Shown: piece after piece, positions 8,018 through 16,198 of the stretch
Layout: each line of letters begins with the position of its first letter
Numbering within the stretch: the stretch's first letter is position 1
DNA from: Variovorax sp. CF313
GTDB taxonomy: Bacteria > Pseudomonadota > Gammaproteobacteria > Burkholderiales > Burkholderiaceae_C
DNA length: 34,052 nucleotides
Assembly (NCBI RefSeq): GCF_000282635.1
Contig: NZ_AKIW01000038.1
Span: 1-34,052 of the forward strand
Direction of reading: 5' to 3'
Notes under the pieces: generated by a model
What the model was told of the DNA's origin: nothing
The model's input: only the letters and a program-made list of their open reading frames with translations
Database searches by the model: none
Translations under genes and position numbers: made by a program

Positions 8018-8446
8018 CTAGGCGGCCGGGCCCTTGAGCTCGACGGTGTTGCCGTCGGGGTCGCTCAGGTAGATCGACGGGCCGTAGCCCTCGGCGCCGA
8101 AGTTGTTCTGCACATCGCCGTGAAGGGCCACGCCGTGGCGCGCCATCAGCGCGCGGATGTCCGCTTCGTCGAAGGGCTCGATGCGCAAGCAGAGGTGGTC
8201 GACGTTGCGGCCCTCGGCGCCGGGCAACGCACCGCCCTGGCGGCCCAGCGGGCCGTCGGGTGTGACGAGATCGATGAGGCTGGCGCCGGCACGCAGGTGC
8301 ACCAGGCCCAGGTCGTCGCGGCGCTTCTCGACGTTGCATCCGAGCACGTCGACATAGAACGCGACGGCGCGTTCCATGTCCTTCACGCGCAGCACGATGT
8401 GGTCGATGCGCAGCACCGAGAACGGCGGGCGCACCGGTCTCGTCAT
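8018..8446 (-). CDS. VOC-family (glyoxalase/dioxygenase fold) protein
   Basis: A 142-residue vicinal oxygen chelate protein with the paired beta-alpha-beta-beta-beta modules: LRIDHIVLRVKDMERAVAFY at residues 12-31 and VDHLCLRIEPFDEADIRALM in the second half, ending YLSDPDGNTVELKG. Candidate metal ligands are His16, His84 and the Glu of NTVELKG. Family members are lyases, isomerases or dioxygenases; the reaction is not predictable. It lies ten bases after the CoA-transferase stop on the same strand and GAAGAGG precedes its ATG, so it probably belongs to the glutarate operon. Its stop codon sits between two copies of a 10-base direct repeat (8002-8011 and 8021-8030). Confidence 0.85.
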   Translation of the reverse strand: MTRPVRPPFSVLRIDHIVLRVKDMERAVAFYVDVLGCNVEKRRDDLGLVHLRAGASLIDLVTPDGPLGRQGGALPGAEGRNVDHLCLRIEPFDEADIRALMARHGVALHGDVQNNFGAEGYGPSIYLSDPDGNTVELKGPAA

Positions 8447-8456
8447 GTGCGCCTCT

Positions 8457-9701
8457 TCAGACTACGCCGGCTGAGCGCAGGGCATCGAAGCGTGCCGCAT
8501 CGATGCCCATTTCCGCCAGCACTTCCTGCGTGTGCTGCCCCAGCGCCGGCGGCGCATGGCGCAGCACCGGCGGCGTGGCCGACAGGCGCAGCGGGCTCGC
8601 CACGCCGGAGATGCTGGCGATGCCGTCGCCCGCGTCGCGCGGCAGCGTGACCTTCAGGCCGCGCGCCTGGACTTGCGCATCGTCGAAGGCCTGCGCGATG
8701 TCATTGATCGGGCCGCAGGGCACGGCCTTGTCCTCGAGCAGCGCGACCCACGCGGCCGTGGTGCGGGTGCGCGTGAGTTCTTCCATCATGGGGATCAGCA
8801 CCAGGCGGTGCTTCACGCGCAGCGTGTTGGTCGCGAAGCGTGCGTCGCTCGCCCATTCCGCGTGGCCGGCCGCTTCGCAGAAGCGCGCGAACTGCCCGTT
8901 GTTGCCGATGGCCAGCAGCATCGAACCATCCTGCGTCGGAAAGTCTTGATAAGGCGCGAGGCTCGGGTGCGTGTTGCCCTGGCGCCCGGGCGCCTTGCCG
9001 GTGTTGAGGAAGGCGCTGGCCTGGTTCGCGAGGATGGCCATGCCCACGTCGAGCAGTGCCATGTCGATGTGCTGGCCTTCGCCGGTGCGGTCGCGCACCT
9101 GCAGCGCCGCGAGGATGGCCGTGCTGGCGTAGACGCCGGTGAACAGGTCGGTCAGCGCCACGCCCACGCGCAGCGGACCGCCGCCGGGCACGTCGTCGGG
9201 GCGGCCGGTGATGCTCATCATGCCGGTCATGGCCTGGATCATCAGGTCGTAGCCCGCGCGCTCGGCGTACGGGCCGTCGTGGCCGAAGCCGGTCACGCTG
9301 CAGTAGATGAGGCGCGGGTTGGCCGCGCGCAGGCTCTCGTGGTCGAGGCCGTATTGCTTCAGGCCGCCGGTCTTGAAGTTCTCCACCACGATGTCGGCCT
9401 GCGCTGCCATCTGCCTGAGCAGCGCCTGCCCGTCGGGCGTGGCCATGTCGATGGTGACCGAGCGCTTGTTGCGGTTGCAGGACGTGAAGTAGCTGGCCTG
9501 GTCGGTATCGTTGCCGTCCGCGTCCTTGATGAAGGGCGGGCCCCAGGTGCGCGTGTCGTCGCCGACGCCGGGGCGTTCGATCTTGACGACGTCGGCGCCC
9601 AGGTCCGCGAGGATCTGCGTGCACCACGGGCCCGCGAGCACGCGGGACAGATCGAGGACCTTGATGCCGTCGAGTGCCGCAGCAGGTTTGTTCATCGTCA
9701 T
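8457..9701 (-). CDS. Family III CoA-transferase (CaiB/BaiF), probably glutarate CoA-transferase
   Basis: Formyl-CoA transferase/CaiB family enzyme of 414 residues that moves CoA between carboxylic acids through an aspartyl-CoA anhydride. Landmarks are GIKVLDLSRVLAGPWCTQILADLGADVVKIE-type start (residues 12-42), ENFKTGG, YDLMIQAMTGMMSITG, and the probable catalytic Asp185 in VALTDLFTGVYA. Its place after glutaryl-CoA dehydrogenase and next to a LysR regulator matches the Pseudomonas gcdR-gcdH-gcdG arrangement, so succinyl-CoA:glutarate CoA-transferase is the best guess. Two in-frame ATGs (9701 and 9695) are possible starts; neither has a strong Shine-Dalgarno sequence. A dispersed repeat occupies the gap to gcdH. 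Confidence 0.87.
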   Translation of the reverse strand: MTMNKPAAALDGIKVLDLSRVLAGPWCTQILADLGADVVKIERPGVGDDTRTWGPPFIKDADGNDTDQASYFTSCNRNKRSVTIDMATPDGQALLRQMAAQADIVVENFKTGGLKQYGLDHESLRAANPRLIYCSVTGFGHDGPYAERAGYDLMIQAMTGMMSITGRPDDVPGGGPLRVGVALTDLFTGVYASTAILAALQVRDRTGEGQHIDMALLDVGMAILANQASAFLNTGKAPGRQGNTHPSLAPYQDFPTQDGSMLLAIGNNGQFARFCEAAGHAEWASDARFATNTLRVKHRLVLIPMMEELTRTRTTAAWVALLEDKAVPCGPINDIAQAFDDAQVQARGLKVTLPRDAGDGIASISGVASPLRLSATPPVLRHAPPALGQHTQEVLAEMGIDAARFDALRSAGVV

Positions 9702-9734
9702 CTACGTCAGTGTTGTCTTGCAGTTCGAGGGATG

Positions 9735-9816
9735 CCGCGGAACCGGCTTTGCCGGGCCGCTGGCATCGCCCCCTGAAAGGGGGTTGGCGTCTACACGAAG
9801 TGAGTAAGACTGGGGG
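9735..9816 (-). repeat. Dispersed G/C-rich intergenic repeat, copy 1
   Basis: This 82-base segment fills most of the gap between the gcdH stop and the CoA-transferase start. Read on the minus strand it begins CCCCCAGTC, contains CACTTCGTGT, a C5/G5 hairpin, and ends GCCGGTTCCGCGG. The same order of blocks recurs at 20847-20934 on the plus strand. The C/G runs and the GCCGG...CCGGC pair can fold as stem-loops. It starts directly after the gcdH stop codon. Confidence 0.75.
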
Positions 9817-11016
9817 TTAGTTCGAAAACGCTGCGATGCCGGTGATGGCGCGGCCCAGAATGAGCGCGTGGATGTCGTGCGTGCCTTCGTAGGTGTTGAC
9901 CACTTCCAGGTTCACCAGGTGGCGTGCCACGCCGAACTCGTCGCTGATGCCGTTGCCGCCCATCATGTCGCGCGCCATGCGGGCGATGTCGAGCGACTTG
10001 CCGCAGTTGTTGCGCTTCATGATCGAGGTGATTTCGACGGCAGCAATGCCTTCGTCCTTCATGCGGCCCAGGCGCAGGCTGCCTTGCAGGCCCAGCGTGA
10101 TCTCGGTCTGCATGTCGGCCAGCTTCTTCTGGATGAGCTGGTTGGCGGCCAGCGGGCGGCCGAACTGCTTGCGGTCCAGCGTGTACTGGCGGGCGCGGTG
10201 CCAGCAGTCTTCGGCGGCACCGAGCGCGCCCCACGAGATGCCGTAGCGGGCGCTGTTCAGGCAGGTGAACGGGCCCTTGAGGCCCTGCACTTCGGGGAAG
10301 GCGTTTTCTTCAGGGCAGAACACGCCGTCCATGACGATTTCGCCAGTGATGCTGGCGCGCAGGCCGACCTTGCCGTGGATCGCGGGGGCGCTCAGGCCCT
10401 TCATGCCCTTCTCGAGCACGAAGCCGCGGATCGGGCCCACGGTGCCGCTTTCGCTGACTTCCTTGGCCCACACCACGAACACGTCGGCGATGGGCGAGTT
10501 GCTGATCCACATCTTCGAGCCGCTGAGCGAATAGCCGCCCGGCACCTTCTTGGCGCGCGTGGCCATGCTGCCGGGGTCGGAGCCGTGGTCGGGTTCGGTC
10601 AGGCCGAAGCAGCCGATCCATTCGCCGGTGGCGAGCTTGGGCAGGTACTTCTGCTTCTGGCCTTCGGTGCCGAATTCGAAGATGGGCACCATCACCAGCG
10701 AGCTCTGCACGCTGGCCATCGAGCGGTAGCCGGAGTCGACGCGCTCGACTTCGCGGGCGATCAGGCCATAGGCCACGTAGTTGAGGCCGGGGCCGCCGTA
10801 TTGCTCGGGGATCGTGGGGCCGAGCAGGCCGAGTGCGCCCATTTCGCGAAAGATGGCGGGGTCGGTCTCGCCGGTGCGGAAGCCCTCGATGACGCGGGGC
10901 GCGAGGCGCTCCTGGCAGTAGGCATTGGCCGCGTCGCGGATCATGCGTTCTTCGTCGGTCAGTTGCTGGTCGAGAAGAAGGGGGTCGTCCCAGTGGAATT
11001 GCGCTTTGGCGGCCAT
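9817..11016 (-). CDS. gcdH: Glutaryl-CoA dehydrogenase
   Basis: FAD-dependent acyl-CoA dehydrogenase of 399 residues that oxidises and decarboxylates glutaryl-CoA to crotonyl-CoA in lysine, tryptophan and aromatic catabolism; electrons pass to ETF. Diagnostic segments are [16 protein letters not shown] in the FAD/substrate region and [18 protein letters not shown] at the C-terminus, where Glu377 is the catalytic base. These are typical of GcdH rather than general short-chain dehydrogenases. ATG at 11016 is supported by CGGAGA about seven bases upstream and agrees with the family length. It heads a probable operon with the CoA-transferase and VOC genes and is divergent from the LysR regulator. 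Confidence 0.95.
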   Translation of the reverse strand: MAAKAQFHWDDPLLLDQQLTDEERMIRDAANAYCQERLAPRVIEGFRTGETDPAIFREMGALGLLGPTIPEQYGGPGLNYVAYGLIAREVERVDSGYRSMASVQSSLVMVPIFEFGTEGQKQKYLPKLATGEWIGCFGLTEPDHGSDPGSMATRAKKVPGGYSLSGSKMWISNSPIADVFVVWAKEVSESGTVGPIRGFVLEKGMKGLSAPAIHGKVGLRASITGEIVMDGVFCPEENAFPEVQGLKGPFTCLNSARYGISWGALGAAEDCWHRARQYTLDRKQFGRPLAANQLIQKKLADMQTEITLGLQGSLRLGRMKDEGIAAVEITSIMKRNNCGKSLDIARMARDMMGGNGISDEFGVARHLVNLEVVNTYEGTHDIHALILGRAITGIAAFSN

Positions 11017-11134
11017 GTGGCTGTCTCCGGAAATTAGGGGAAAGGTGAAAAGAGGGGGAATGGGGCCGATGCTAGCCATGCGGGGGGCATGACGCAAACG
11101 ATGATTCCGCACCCAGATATGCGTTCGTAGAATG

Positions 11135-11176
11135 TCTTGCAAGATGTTCGATCGGCCTCTCCATTGGTGAGGCCGA
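11135..11176. promoter_or_regulatory. Two palindromes between gcdH and the LysR gene
   Basis: The 187-bp divergent gap holds a perfect 10-bp palindrome TCTTGCAAGA (11135-11144) and an inverted repeat with 8-bp arms TCGGCCTC/GAGGCCGA (11152-11159 and 11169-11176) around a 9-base spacer. LysR regulators usually bind interrupted palindromes in such gaps, so one or both are candidate operators controlling gcdH and the regulator itself. The second could also act as a leader stem-loop, ending 27 bases before the lysR start. Assignment is by position and symmetry only. Confidence 0.45.
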
Positions 11177-11203
11177 GGTTTCATACATACACCCGAGGCA
11201 TAC

Positions 11204-12124
11204 ATGCGCCGCAAGATCCCACCCCTGCAAACCCTCGTGTGCTTCGACGCCGCCGCGCGCCACGAGAGCTACACCCGCGCTGCGCAGGAACTGGCGCTCA
11301 CCCAAAGCGCCGTGTCGCGCCAGATCGGCACGCTCGAAGCCTTCCTCGGCGTGGCGCTGTTCCGCCGCACGCGGCACGGCGTGGCGCTCACGGCCAGCGG
11401 CGCGGCCTACGCGCGGCAGATCACCAAGCGGCTGGAAGCGATGGAGCGCGACACGCTCGACGCAATGGCCCACCAGGGCGAAGGCGGCTCGCTCTCGCTG
11501 GCGGCCGTGCCCACGTTTGCGACGCGCTGGCTGATGCCGCGCCTGAAGGGCTTTGCGGCACTGCAGCCCGACGTGGTGGTGCACATCGAGACGCGCACCC
11601 GCCCCTTCCTGTTCGCCGATGCGGAGTTCGACGCGGCGCTGTATGCCGGCACGCCCGCACAGGTCGAGAACTGGGCCGGCACGCACGCGCTGCTGCTGAT
11701 GCATGAAGACGTGGTGCCGGTGTGCAGCCCTTCCCTGCTGCCGCGCGGCAAGGCCGTGGCGCCGGCAGCCATCGCGAAGATGCCGCTGCTGCAGCAGAGC
11801 ACCCGGCCCGACGGCTGGCGCCAGTGGTTCGATGCGCAGCAGATCGACGCGCCCAATGCGCGCGGCGGCCCGCGCTACGAGCTGTTCTCGATATTGGCCG
11901 CGGCCGCGTCGCACGGGCTCGGCGTGGCGCTGATGCCGACGATGCTGGTGGCCGACGAACTGGCGCGCGGCGAACTGGTGGTGGCCTGCGCGCGGCCGCT
12001 GTCGGGCGAGCGCAACTACTACCTCGTGACGCCGGAGCGCGCCGACCAGCGGCCGCTGCTGAAGTTCTTCAGCGACTGGCTGCTGGCGCAGGCACGGCAG
12101 GAGCCCGGGCGCGAGACGGCTTGA
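11204..12124 (+). CDS. LysR-family regulator, GcdR/GcvA-like
   Basis: LysR-type transcription factor of 306 residues. The N-terminal winged helix-turn-helix contains [20 protein letters not shown] near residues 23-42, followed by [19 protein letters not shown]. The rest is the periplasmic-binding-like effector domain, with [10 protein letters not shown] and [18 protein letters not shown] typical of the GcvA subgroup. Divergent placement from gcdH suggests it is the glutarate-responsive activator (GcdR in Pseudomonas). CGAGG precedes the ATG. Its 3' end overlaps the opposite-strand zeta-toxin-like gene by 56 bases. The effector is inferred from context only. Confidence 0.9.
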   Translation: MRRKIPPLQTLVCFDAAARHESYTRAAQELALTQSAVSRQIGTLEAFLGVALFRRTRHGVALTASGAAYARQITKRLEAMERDTLDAMAHQGEGGSLSLAAVPTFATRWLMPRLKGFAALQPDVVVHIETRTRPFLFADAEFDAALYAGTPAQVENWAGTHALLLMHEDVVPVCSPSLLPRGKAVAPAAIAKMPLLQQSTRPDGWRQWFDAQQIDAPNARGGPRYELFSILAAAASHGLGVALMPTMLVADELARGELVVACARPLSGERNYYLVTPERADQRPLLKFFSDWLLAQARQEPGRETA

Positions 12125-12866
12125 AGGGGCCGGCGACCTTCTCGAGCCACGGATCGCAGACGGCCCGCAGTTCAGGGTCCATGTCGAACTTGGGATCGCG
12201 CGCATCGAACAGGACCGACTTTTTCGCCTGCGCCCGCACCAGTGCGAAAGCGCTCTTCCCGGAACGGCTGTTGTCGAACATCAGCGTCATGTTCGCGATC
12301 TGTGCCGCATGGCCGACCGCTGCCTGCGTGCGGGGAAAGCGCTCGACCAGCTTCCCGCGGTCCACGTCGTGGCCGCCCTGCTGCTTGCGGGTGCTCACGC
12401 GGAAGATGGACATGTCCACCGAGACCAGGCCGACGAAAAGCAGCACGACGAAATACCCCGCCTCCTGCATCGCGCGGATGTCGTCCGCCTTCGACGCATG
12501 GCCGCCGCCGGGCAGCGGCTTCCAGTGGGAGAACACCGTCTCGAACGCAAACGGCATGCGCTGGTCCATCACCAGGCTCTTGAAGGCGCGCACGCCTTCC
12601 TGCGACAGGACCTGCCATTTCTCGTCGTCGTCGCGCAGGCGCTGGGCCCAGGCGGGGATGTGCCCGGTGGCGGGGTCGGCATCCGGCAGGATGGACATCA
12701 TCATCCGGTCGGCGTTGATCAGCGGCATCTGCAGCGATGCCGCCAGGCGCGAATACCAGAGCGTGGATTTTCCGGAGCCGTTGTGGCCCGCCAGGACGAA
12801 GGCCACCGGACGCGGGCCGCGCGTCTGCTCGAGGAGCTTCCCGAGCTTCGGTGGGCGGCGGCTCAC
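12069..12866 (-). CDS. Zeta-toxin-like P-loop kinase
   Basis: A 265-residue ATP-binding protein of the zeta toxin/AAA superfamily; zeta toxins phosphorylate UDP-sugars or other small molecules. Walker A is GHNGSGKST (residues 27-35), followed by LINADRMM, where the Asn-Ala-Asp triad matches zeta-family active sites, FAFETVFSHW, and a GYFVVLLFVGLVSVDMSIFRV strand-helix with FPRT downstream. The start is inferred to be GTG at 12866, whose last bases overlap the stop of the upstream gene (GTGA), implying translational coupling; no nearby ATG fits. The last 56 bases overlap the LysR gene tail-to-tail. Whether it is toxic, or a chaperone-like kinase, cannot be told. Confidence 0.75.
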   Translation of the reverse strand: MSRRPPKLGKLLEQTRGPRPVAFVLAGHNGSGKSTLWYSRLAASLQMPLINADRMMMSILPDADPATGHIPAWAQRLRDDDEKWQVLSQEGVRAFKSLVMDQRMPFAFETVFSHWKPLPGGGHASKADDIRAMQEAGYFVVLLFVGLVSVDMSIFRVSTRKQQGGHDVDRGKLVERFPRTQAAVGHAAQIANMTLMFDNSRSGKSAFALVRAQAKKSVLFDARDPKFDMDPELRAVCDPWLEKVAGPFKPSRARAPAVPAPAASR

Positions 12867-13210
12867 GCCTTGCTCGCGCGGAACCTGCCGTCGACCAGGC
12901 GGCCAATGACCTTGGTGCCGTCGGCTGCTTCGCGAATGACCTGGGTCGGGTCCTGCGGGTAGGCGGAGTAGGCGAATATCCGGGCCGCGTTGGGTCCGCG
13001 GAAGACGACCGACCTGTCGATGCCGGGCTTGTCGAGTGCGCGGGCCGCCTTCTTCAACAGTTCCGTCGTGTTGTCCTCGGGGCGGACCACGGCGCGCGGA
13101 GCCTTGCCGACCTTGACCAGCGCCATGCCGCGCCCCAGGGTCGCAACCGATCGGCCCTGGACCATTTGCCCTGCCGAGCCTTCGCGTGCGATGGTTTTTG
13201 CTCTTGCCAT
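12863..13210 (-). CDS. Unknown 115-residue protein paired with the zeta-like kinase
   Basis: No family was recognised. The protein starts MARAKTIAREG and is basic at the N-terminus, with a helical TTELLKKAARALDKPGIDRSV segment near residues 50-70 and a C-terminal part with short predicted strands (RIFAYSAYPQDPTQVIRE, GTKVIGRLVDGRF). No signal peptide or membrane span is present. The 4-base overlap with the kinase gene (GTGA) is the arrangement expected of a toxin-antitoxin or other stoichiometric pair, with this as the possible antitoxin. It does not resemble the epsilon or PezA antitoxins. Start is ATG at 13210, with GGCC-rich sequence but no clear Shine-Dalgarno upstream. Confidence 0.65.
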   Translation of the reverse strand: MARAKTIAREGSAGQMVQGRSVATLGRGMALVKVGKAPRAVVRPEDNTTELLKKAARALDKPGIDRSVVFRGPNAARIFAYSAYPQDPTQVIREAADGTKVIGRLVDGRFRASKA

Positions 13211-13330
13211 GGCCGGATGATCGCTCAAAACGGAAGCCGCCTGCCACCTGCTGCGCCAAAGCCCGCACCGCCGCATACCCGCGTCCGGAAACGGCGAGCC
13301 TCGCAGGCCCGCAGGCGAGACACTGCGCGC

Positions 13331-14044
13331 ATGACAGCCCCAGCCTCCCAGGTCGACGCCCTCGACTGGCCCCGCATCGAAGACGACCTTGCCACCCGCG
13401 GCTGCGCCACCACCGGCGCCGCGCTCTTCACTCCGAAGGAATGCGCCGCCCTCGCGGCCATGTACGACCAGCCCCGCCACTTCCGCAGCCGCGTCGTCAT
13501 GCAGCGCCACGGCTTCGGCCAGGGCGAGTACCAGTACTTCGCCAACCCGCTGCCGCCAAAGCTCGCGGCATGGCGCGGCGCGCTGTACGAACGCCTCGCG
13601 CCGCTGGCCAATGCATGGGCCGCGGCAATGGGCCTTCCGGCCGACTACCCGCCGGACCACGCGGCCTACCTCGCGCGCTGCCACGCGGCGGGCCAGCTGC
13701 GCCCCACCCCGCTGCTGCTGCGCTACGACGAGGGCGACTACAACTGCCTGCACCAGGACCTGTACGGCGACCTGCAGTTCCCGTTGCAGCTCACCGTGCT
13801 GCTGAACCGGCCCGGCGAAGACTTCACCGGCGGCGAGTTCGTGCTGACCGAACAGCGCCCGCGCATGCAGTCGCGCGTCGAGGTGGTGTCACTCGCGCAG
13901 GGCGAGGCGGCGATCTTCGCGGTCAATCAGCGGCCGGTGGCGGGCACGCGCGGCAGCTACCGCGTGACGATGCGCCACGGCGTGAGCCGCGTGCGCTCGG
14001 GGCGGCGGCATACGCTGGGCATCATCTTTCACGACGCCCGCTGA
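13331..14044 (+). CDS. 2OG-Fe(II) oxygenase
   Basis: Cytosolic 2-oxoglutarate- and iron-dependent dioxygenase of 237 residues. The facial triad is visible as H141 and D143 in CLHQDLYGD and H216 in TMRHGVSRVRSG; Arg226 or a nearby Arg would bind 2-oxoglutarate. GGEFVLTEQRPRMQSR and the final RHTLGIIFHDAR complete the jelly-roll core of the prolyl-hydroxylase-like branch. Substrate is unknown; members hydroxylate proteins or small molecules or repair alkylated bases. ATG at 13331 agrees with the start of the recognisable fold. It is divergent from the zeta-kinase pair across a 120-base gap in which no clear promoter was seen. Confidence 0.88.
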   Translation: MTAPASQVDALDWPRIEDDLATRGCATTGAALFTPKECAALAAMYDQPRHFRSRVVMQRHGFGQGEYQYFANPLPPKLAAWRGALYERLAPLANAWAAAMGLPADYPPDHAAYLARCHAAGQLRPTPLLLRYDEGDYNCLHQDLYGDLQFPLQLTVLLNRPGEDFTGGEFVLTEQRPRMQSRVEVVSLAQGEAAIFAVNQRPVAGTRGSYRVTMRHGVSRVRSGRRHTLGIIFHDAR

Positions 14045-14234
14045 CGAGCCGCTGCCGCGGCCGGTCCCGGCAGGCCCGGGCCGCCGCGCCCGAAGGGCGA
14101 AGTCGAGCGAAAATCACGCCTGCCTCCGGCGCCCACCAGGATCCCCGACACCAACGATCGGGGCCGTGAGCCCGCCGGAAGCGGCCCGCGGCCTCGATGC
14201 AGCGGGCGCGCTCGAATGGTCGTCAGGGAGCTGT

Positions 14235-16166
14235 ATGAACAAGAAGTCGTCCGGGAATCCGGAAGCGGCGGGAAAGCCGTCGATCGAAACTGCGGCCGCG
14301 CCGGCCGCACCGCCCGGGCGTTCGCGCCGCTTCAGGGTGGACGTGGGCACCATCGTCAGTGCCGTGGCGCTGACACAGTCGCTGTTGCTGGTCTCGCTGG
14401 GCTACTGGGGGTCGCAGCGGCTGGTGTCGCGCATCGGCGTGTCCGCGCACAAGGCCAACCACCACCGCACCGAAGACAAGGTGCTGGCCTTCCTGCAGAA
14501 GGCCGAGTCGGTCGTCAACGCTGTGGGCACAGCCCCCAGCCTGCGCCCGGCGGGCGAACACGCCGAAAGAACAGCCGAGCTGCTCTGGACGCTGCTGCAG
14601 CAGTCGCCCGAGCTCGACAGCATCTACGTCAGCAACGAGAAGGGCCAGATGCTGATGGCACTGCGCTACCCTGTGCCGGCCATGCGCCATATCGAGCGCG
14701 GCGCGGGATTCACCACCGAGACGTGGCAGTACATGCTGCCCCAGGACGCCGAGGCCGACGTGCAGCAGCGCTTCGCCACGCAGCGCCTCGCGGCCTTCCG
14801 CAGCAGCTACGACCCGACGCAACGCGGCTGGTATGTGCAGGCCCGCAAGGCACAGGGGCCGGTCTGGACGCAGCCATACGTATTCGCCGCCGCGCAGGAG
14901 CTGGGCGTGACCTACGCGCTGCCGAGCCAGCGCAGCTATGCGGACAGCGCGGCGCAGGCCATGGTGGTGGCGGGCGATGTGTCGCTGGGGCGGCTGTCGG
15001 AATTCGTGCGCCAGTTCAGCAACGACGGCTACGGCGACAGCGCCCTGCTGAGCGCCGACGCCCGGGTGCTCGCGCGCAGCGACATGCCGGGCGTGCTGCA
15101 TCAGCTGGAGCCGCCGGCCGGCGTGCTCGGCGCCTTGTACGCGAACACGGTGATCGGCGGCACGGCGGACAGTGGCTCGAACAAGAAGTTCTCCTTTACC
15201 TACGAAGGTCGCCGCTACCTGGTGCAGGCCTCGCGCATTCCCAGCACCGGATGGCAGCTCGTGAGCTGGGTGCCCGAAGACATGCTGCTGGGCGAACTGA
15301 ACCGCGCGGTGCTGTGGGGCCTGTTGCTGGCGCTGGCCTTCCTGGCCATCGCGCTGTTCATCTCGCTGAAGCTGTCGAAGCTGGTGACCTCGCCGGTGGA
15401 GAACCTCTCGCACATCGCGCGCAGCATCGGCCTGCTGGAACTCGACAACCTGCCGCGCGAACCGAGCCGCGTGCTCGAGATCCAGCACCTGGACCAGGCG
15501 CTGGACGACTCGGCGCGCAGCCTGAAGGCCTTCAGCAAGTTCGTGCCGGTGGACGTGATCAACCAGCTGATCGACGAGGGCCATGCGCTCGCGCCCTCCG
15601 GTTCGTCGCGCCGCGTGACCGTGATGTTCACCGACGTGGAGGGCTTCACCTCGATCTCGGAATCGCTGGACACCGACGTGCTGGTGGGCATGCTGACGGA
15701 GTACTTCAACCTGGCGGCGGGCGTGTTCGCGCGGCACGGCGGCGTGGTCGACAAGTTCATCGGCGACGGCATCATGGTGCTGTGGGGAGCGCCCTCCGAC
15801 CTGAAGGACGCGGAATACCAGGCCTGCGTGGCCGCGCTGGAGCTGCACGTGGAGATGGACGAACTCAACCGCAAGTGGCACGAGCAGGGGCTGCCGAGGT
15901 TCCGCACCCGCATCGGCATCCACACCGGCATGGTGATCGCGGGGGTGCTCGGCTCGAACGACCGGCTGTCCTACACCGCGTTCGGCGACGCGATCAACGT
16001 GGCGAGCCGCATCGAAGGCATCAACAAGCAGCTCGGAACGCAGACGCTGATTTCCGAGGCCACCTTCGCGGGGCTCGGCGGCCGGCTTCATGCACGCCGC
16101 ATCGAGGAATTGGTGGAGCTGCGCGGCCGGCAGACGCGCATGGTGCTCTATGAGCTCACGGCCTGA
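14235..16166 (+). CDS. Membrane-bound class III adenylate cyclase with periplasmic Cache-like sensor
   Basis: A 643-residue signalling enzyme predicted to make cAMP from ATP. Two transmembrane spans (about residues 38-60 and 357-378) bracket a periplasmic region of about 295 residues with dCache-like features such as YDPTQRGWYVQARKA. A short linker follows, then the cyclase homology domain: metal Asp in FTDVEGFTS (about residue 465), VDKFIGDGIMVLWG with the second metal Asp and a Lys consistent with ATP rather than GTP, and YTAFGDAINVASRIEG. A complete set of catalytic motifs suggests an active homodimer. ATG at 14235 has GGGAG upstream. The 190-base gap before it holds only a weak inverted repeat (14143-14163). 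The sensed ligand is unknown. Confidence 0.92.
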   Translation: MNKKSSGNPEAAGKPSIETAAAPAAPPGRSRRFRVDVGTIVSAVALTQSLLLVSLGYWGSQRLVSRIGVSAHKANHHRTEDKVLAFLQKAESVVNAVGTAPSLRPAGEHAERTAELLWTLLQQSPELDSIYVSNEKGQMLMALRYPVPAMRHIERGAGFTTETWQYMLPQDAEADVQQRFATQRLAAFRSSYDPTQRGWYVQARKAQGPVWTQPYVFAAAQELGVTYALPSQRSYADSAAQAMVVAGDVSLGRLSEFVRQFSNDGYGDSALLSADARVLARSDMPGVLHQLEPPAGVLGALYANTVIGGTADSGSNKKFSFTYEGRRYLVQASRIPSTGWQLVSWVPEDMLLGELNRAVLWGLLLALAFLAIALFISLKLSKLVTSPVENLSHIARSIGLLELDNLPREPSRVLEIQHLDQALDDSARSLKAFSKFVPVDVINQLIDEGHALAPSGSSRRVTVMFTDVEGFTSISESLDTDVLVGMLTEYFNLAAGVFARHGGVVDKFIGDGIMVLWGAPSDLKDAEYQACVAALELHVEMDELNRKWHEQGLPRFRTRIGIHTGMVIAGVLGSNDRLSYTAFGDAINVASRIEGINKQLGTQTLISEATFAGLGGRLHARRIEELVELRGRQTRMVLYELTA

Positions 16167-16175
16167 GCTTGCTCG

Positions 16176-16198
16176 TGGGCGCGAAGCTCACGCGCCCA
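16176..16198. terminator. Short hairpin between convergent genes
   Basis: TGGGCGCG (16176-16183) and CGCGCCCA (16191-16198) form an 8-bp stem with a 7-base loop in the 32-base gap between the cyclase gene and the convergent acetoacetyl-CoA synthetase gene. No T-tract follows on either strand, so termination would be weak or factor-dependent. Confidence 0.35.

Noticed and set aside
8002..8030. Two copies of a 10-base direct repeat around the VOC stop codon
   Set aside because: Only two short G/C-rich copies; could be a minor slippage duplication and shows no element structure.
12867..13268. N-terminal extension of the zeta-like kinase frame
   Set aside because: It overlaps the 115-residue partner gene in another frame and is Arg/Gly-rich; GTG at 12866 fits a coupled start.
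14143..14163. 6-bp inverted repeat before the adenylate cyclase gene
   Set aside because: Short arms in G/C-rich DNA, with no promoter or T-tract beside it; likely chance.
14223..16091. Long minus-strand open frame of about 620 codons opposite the adenylate cyclase
   Set aside because: It is His/Arg/Gln-rich without any domain motif, and is a typical mirror frame of G/C-rich coding DNA; the plus strand has full cyclase motifs.
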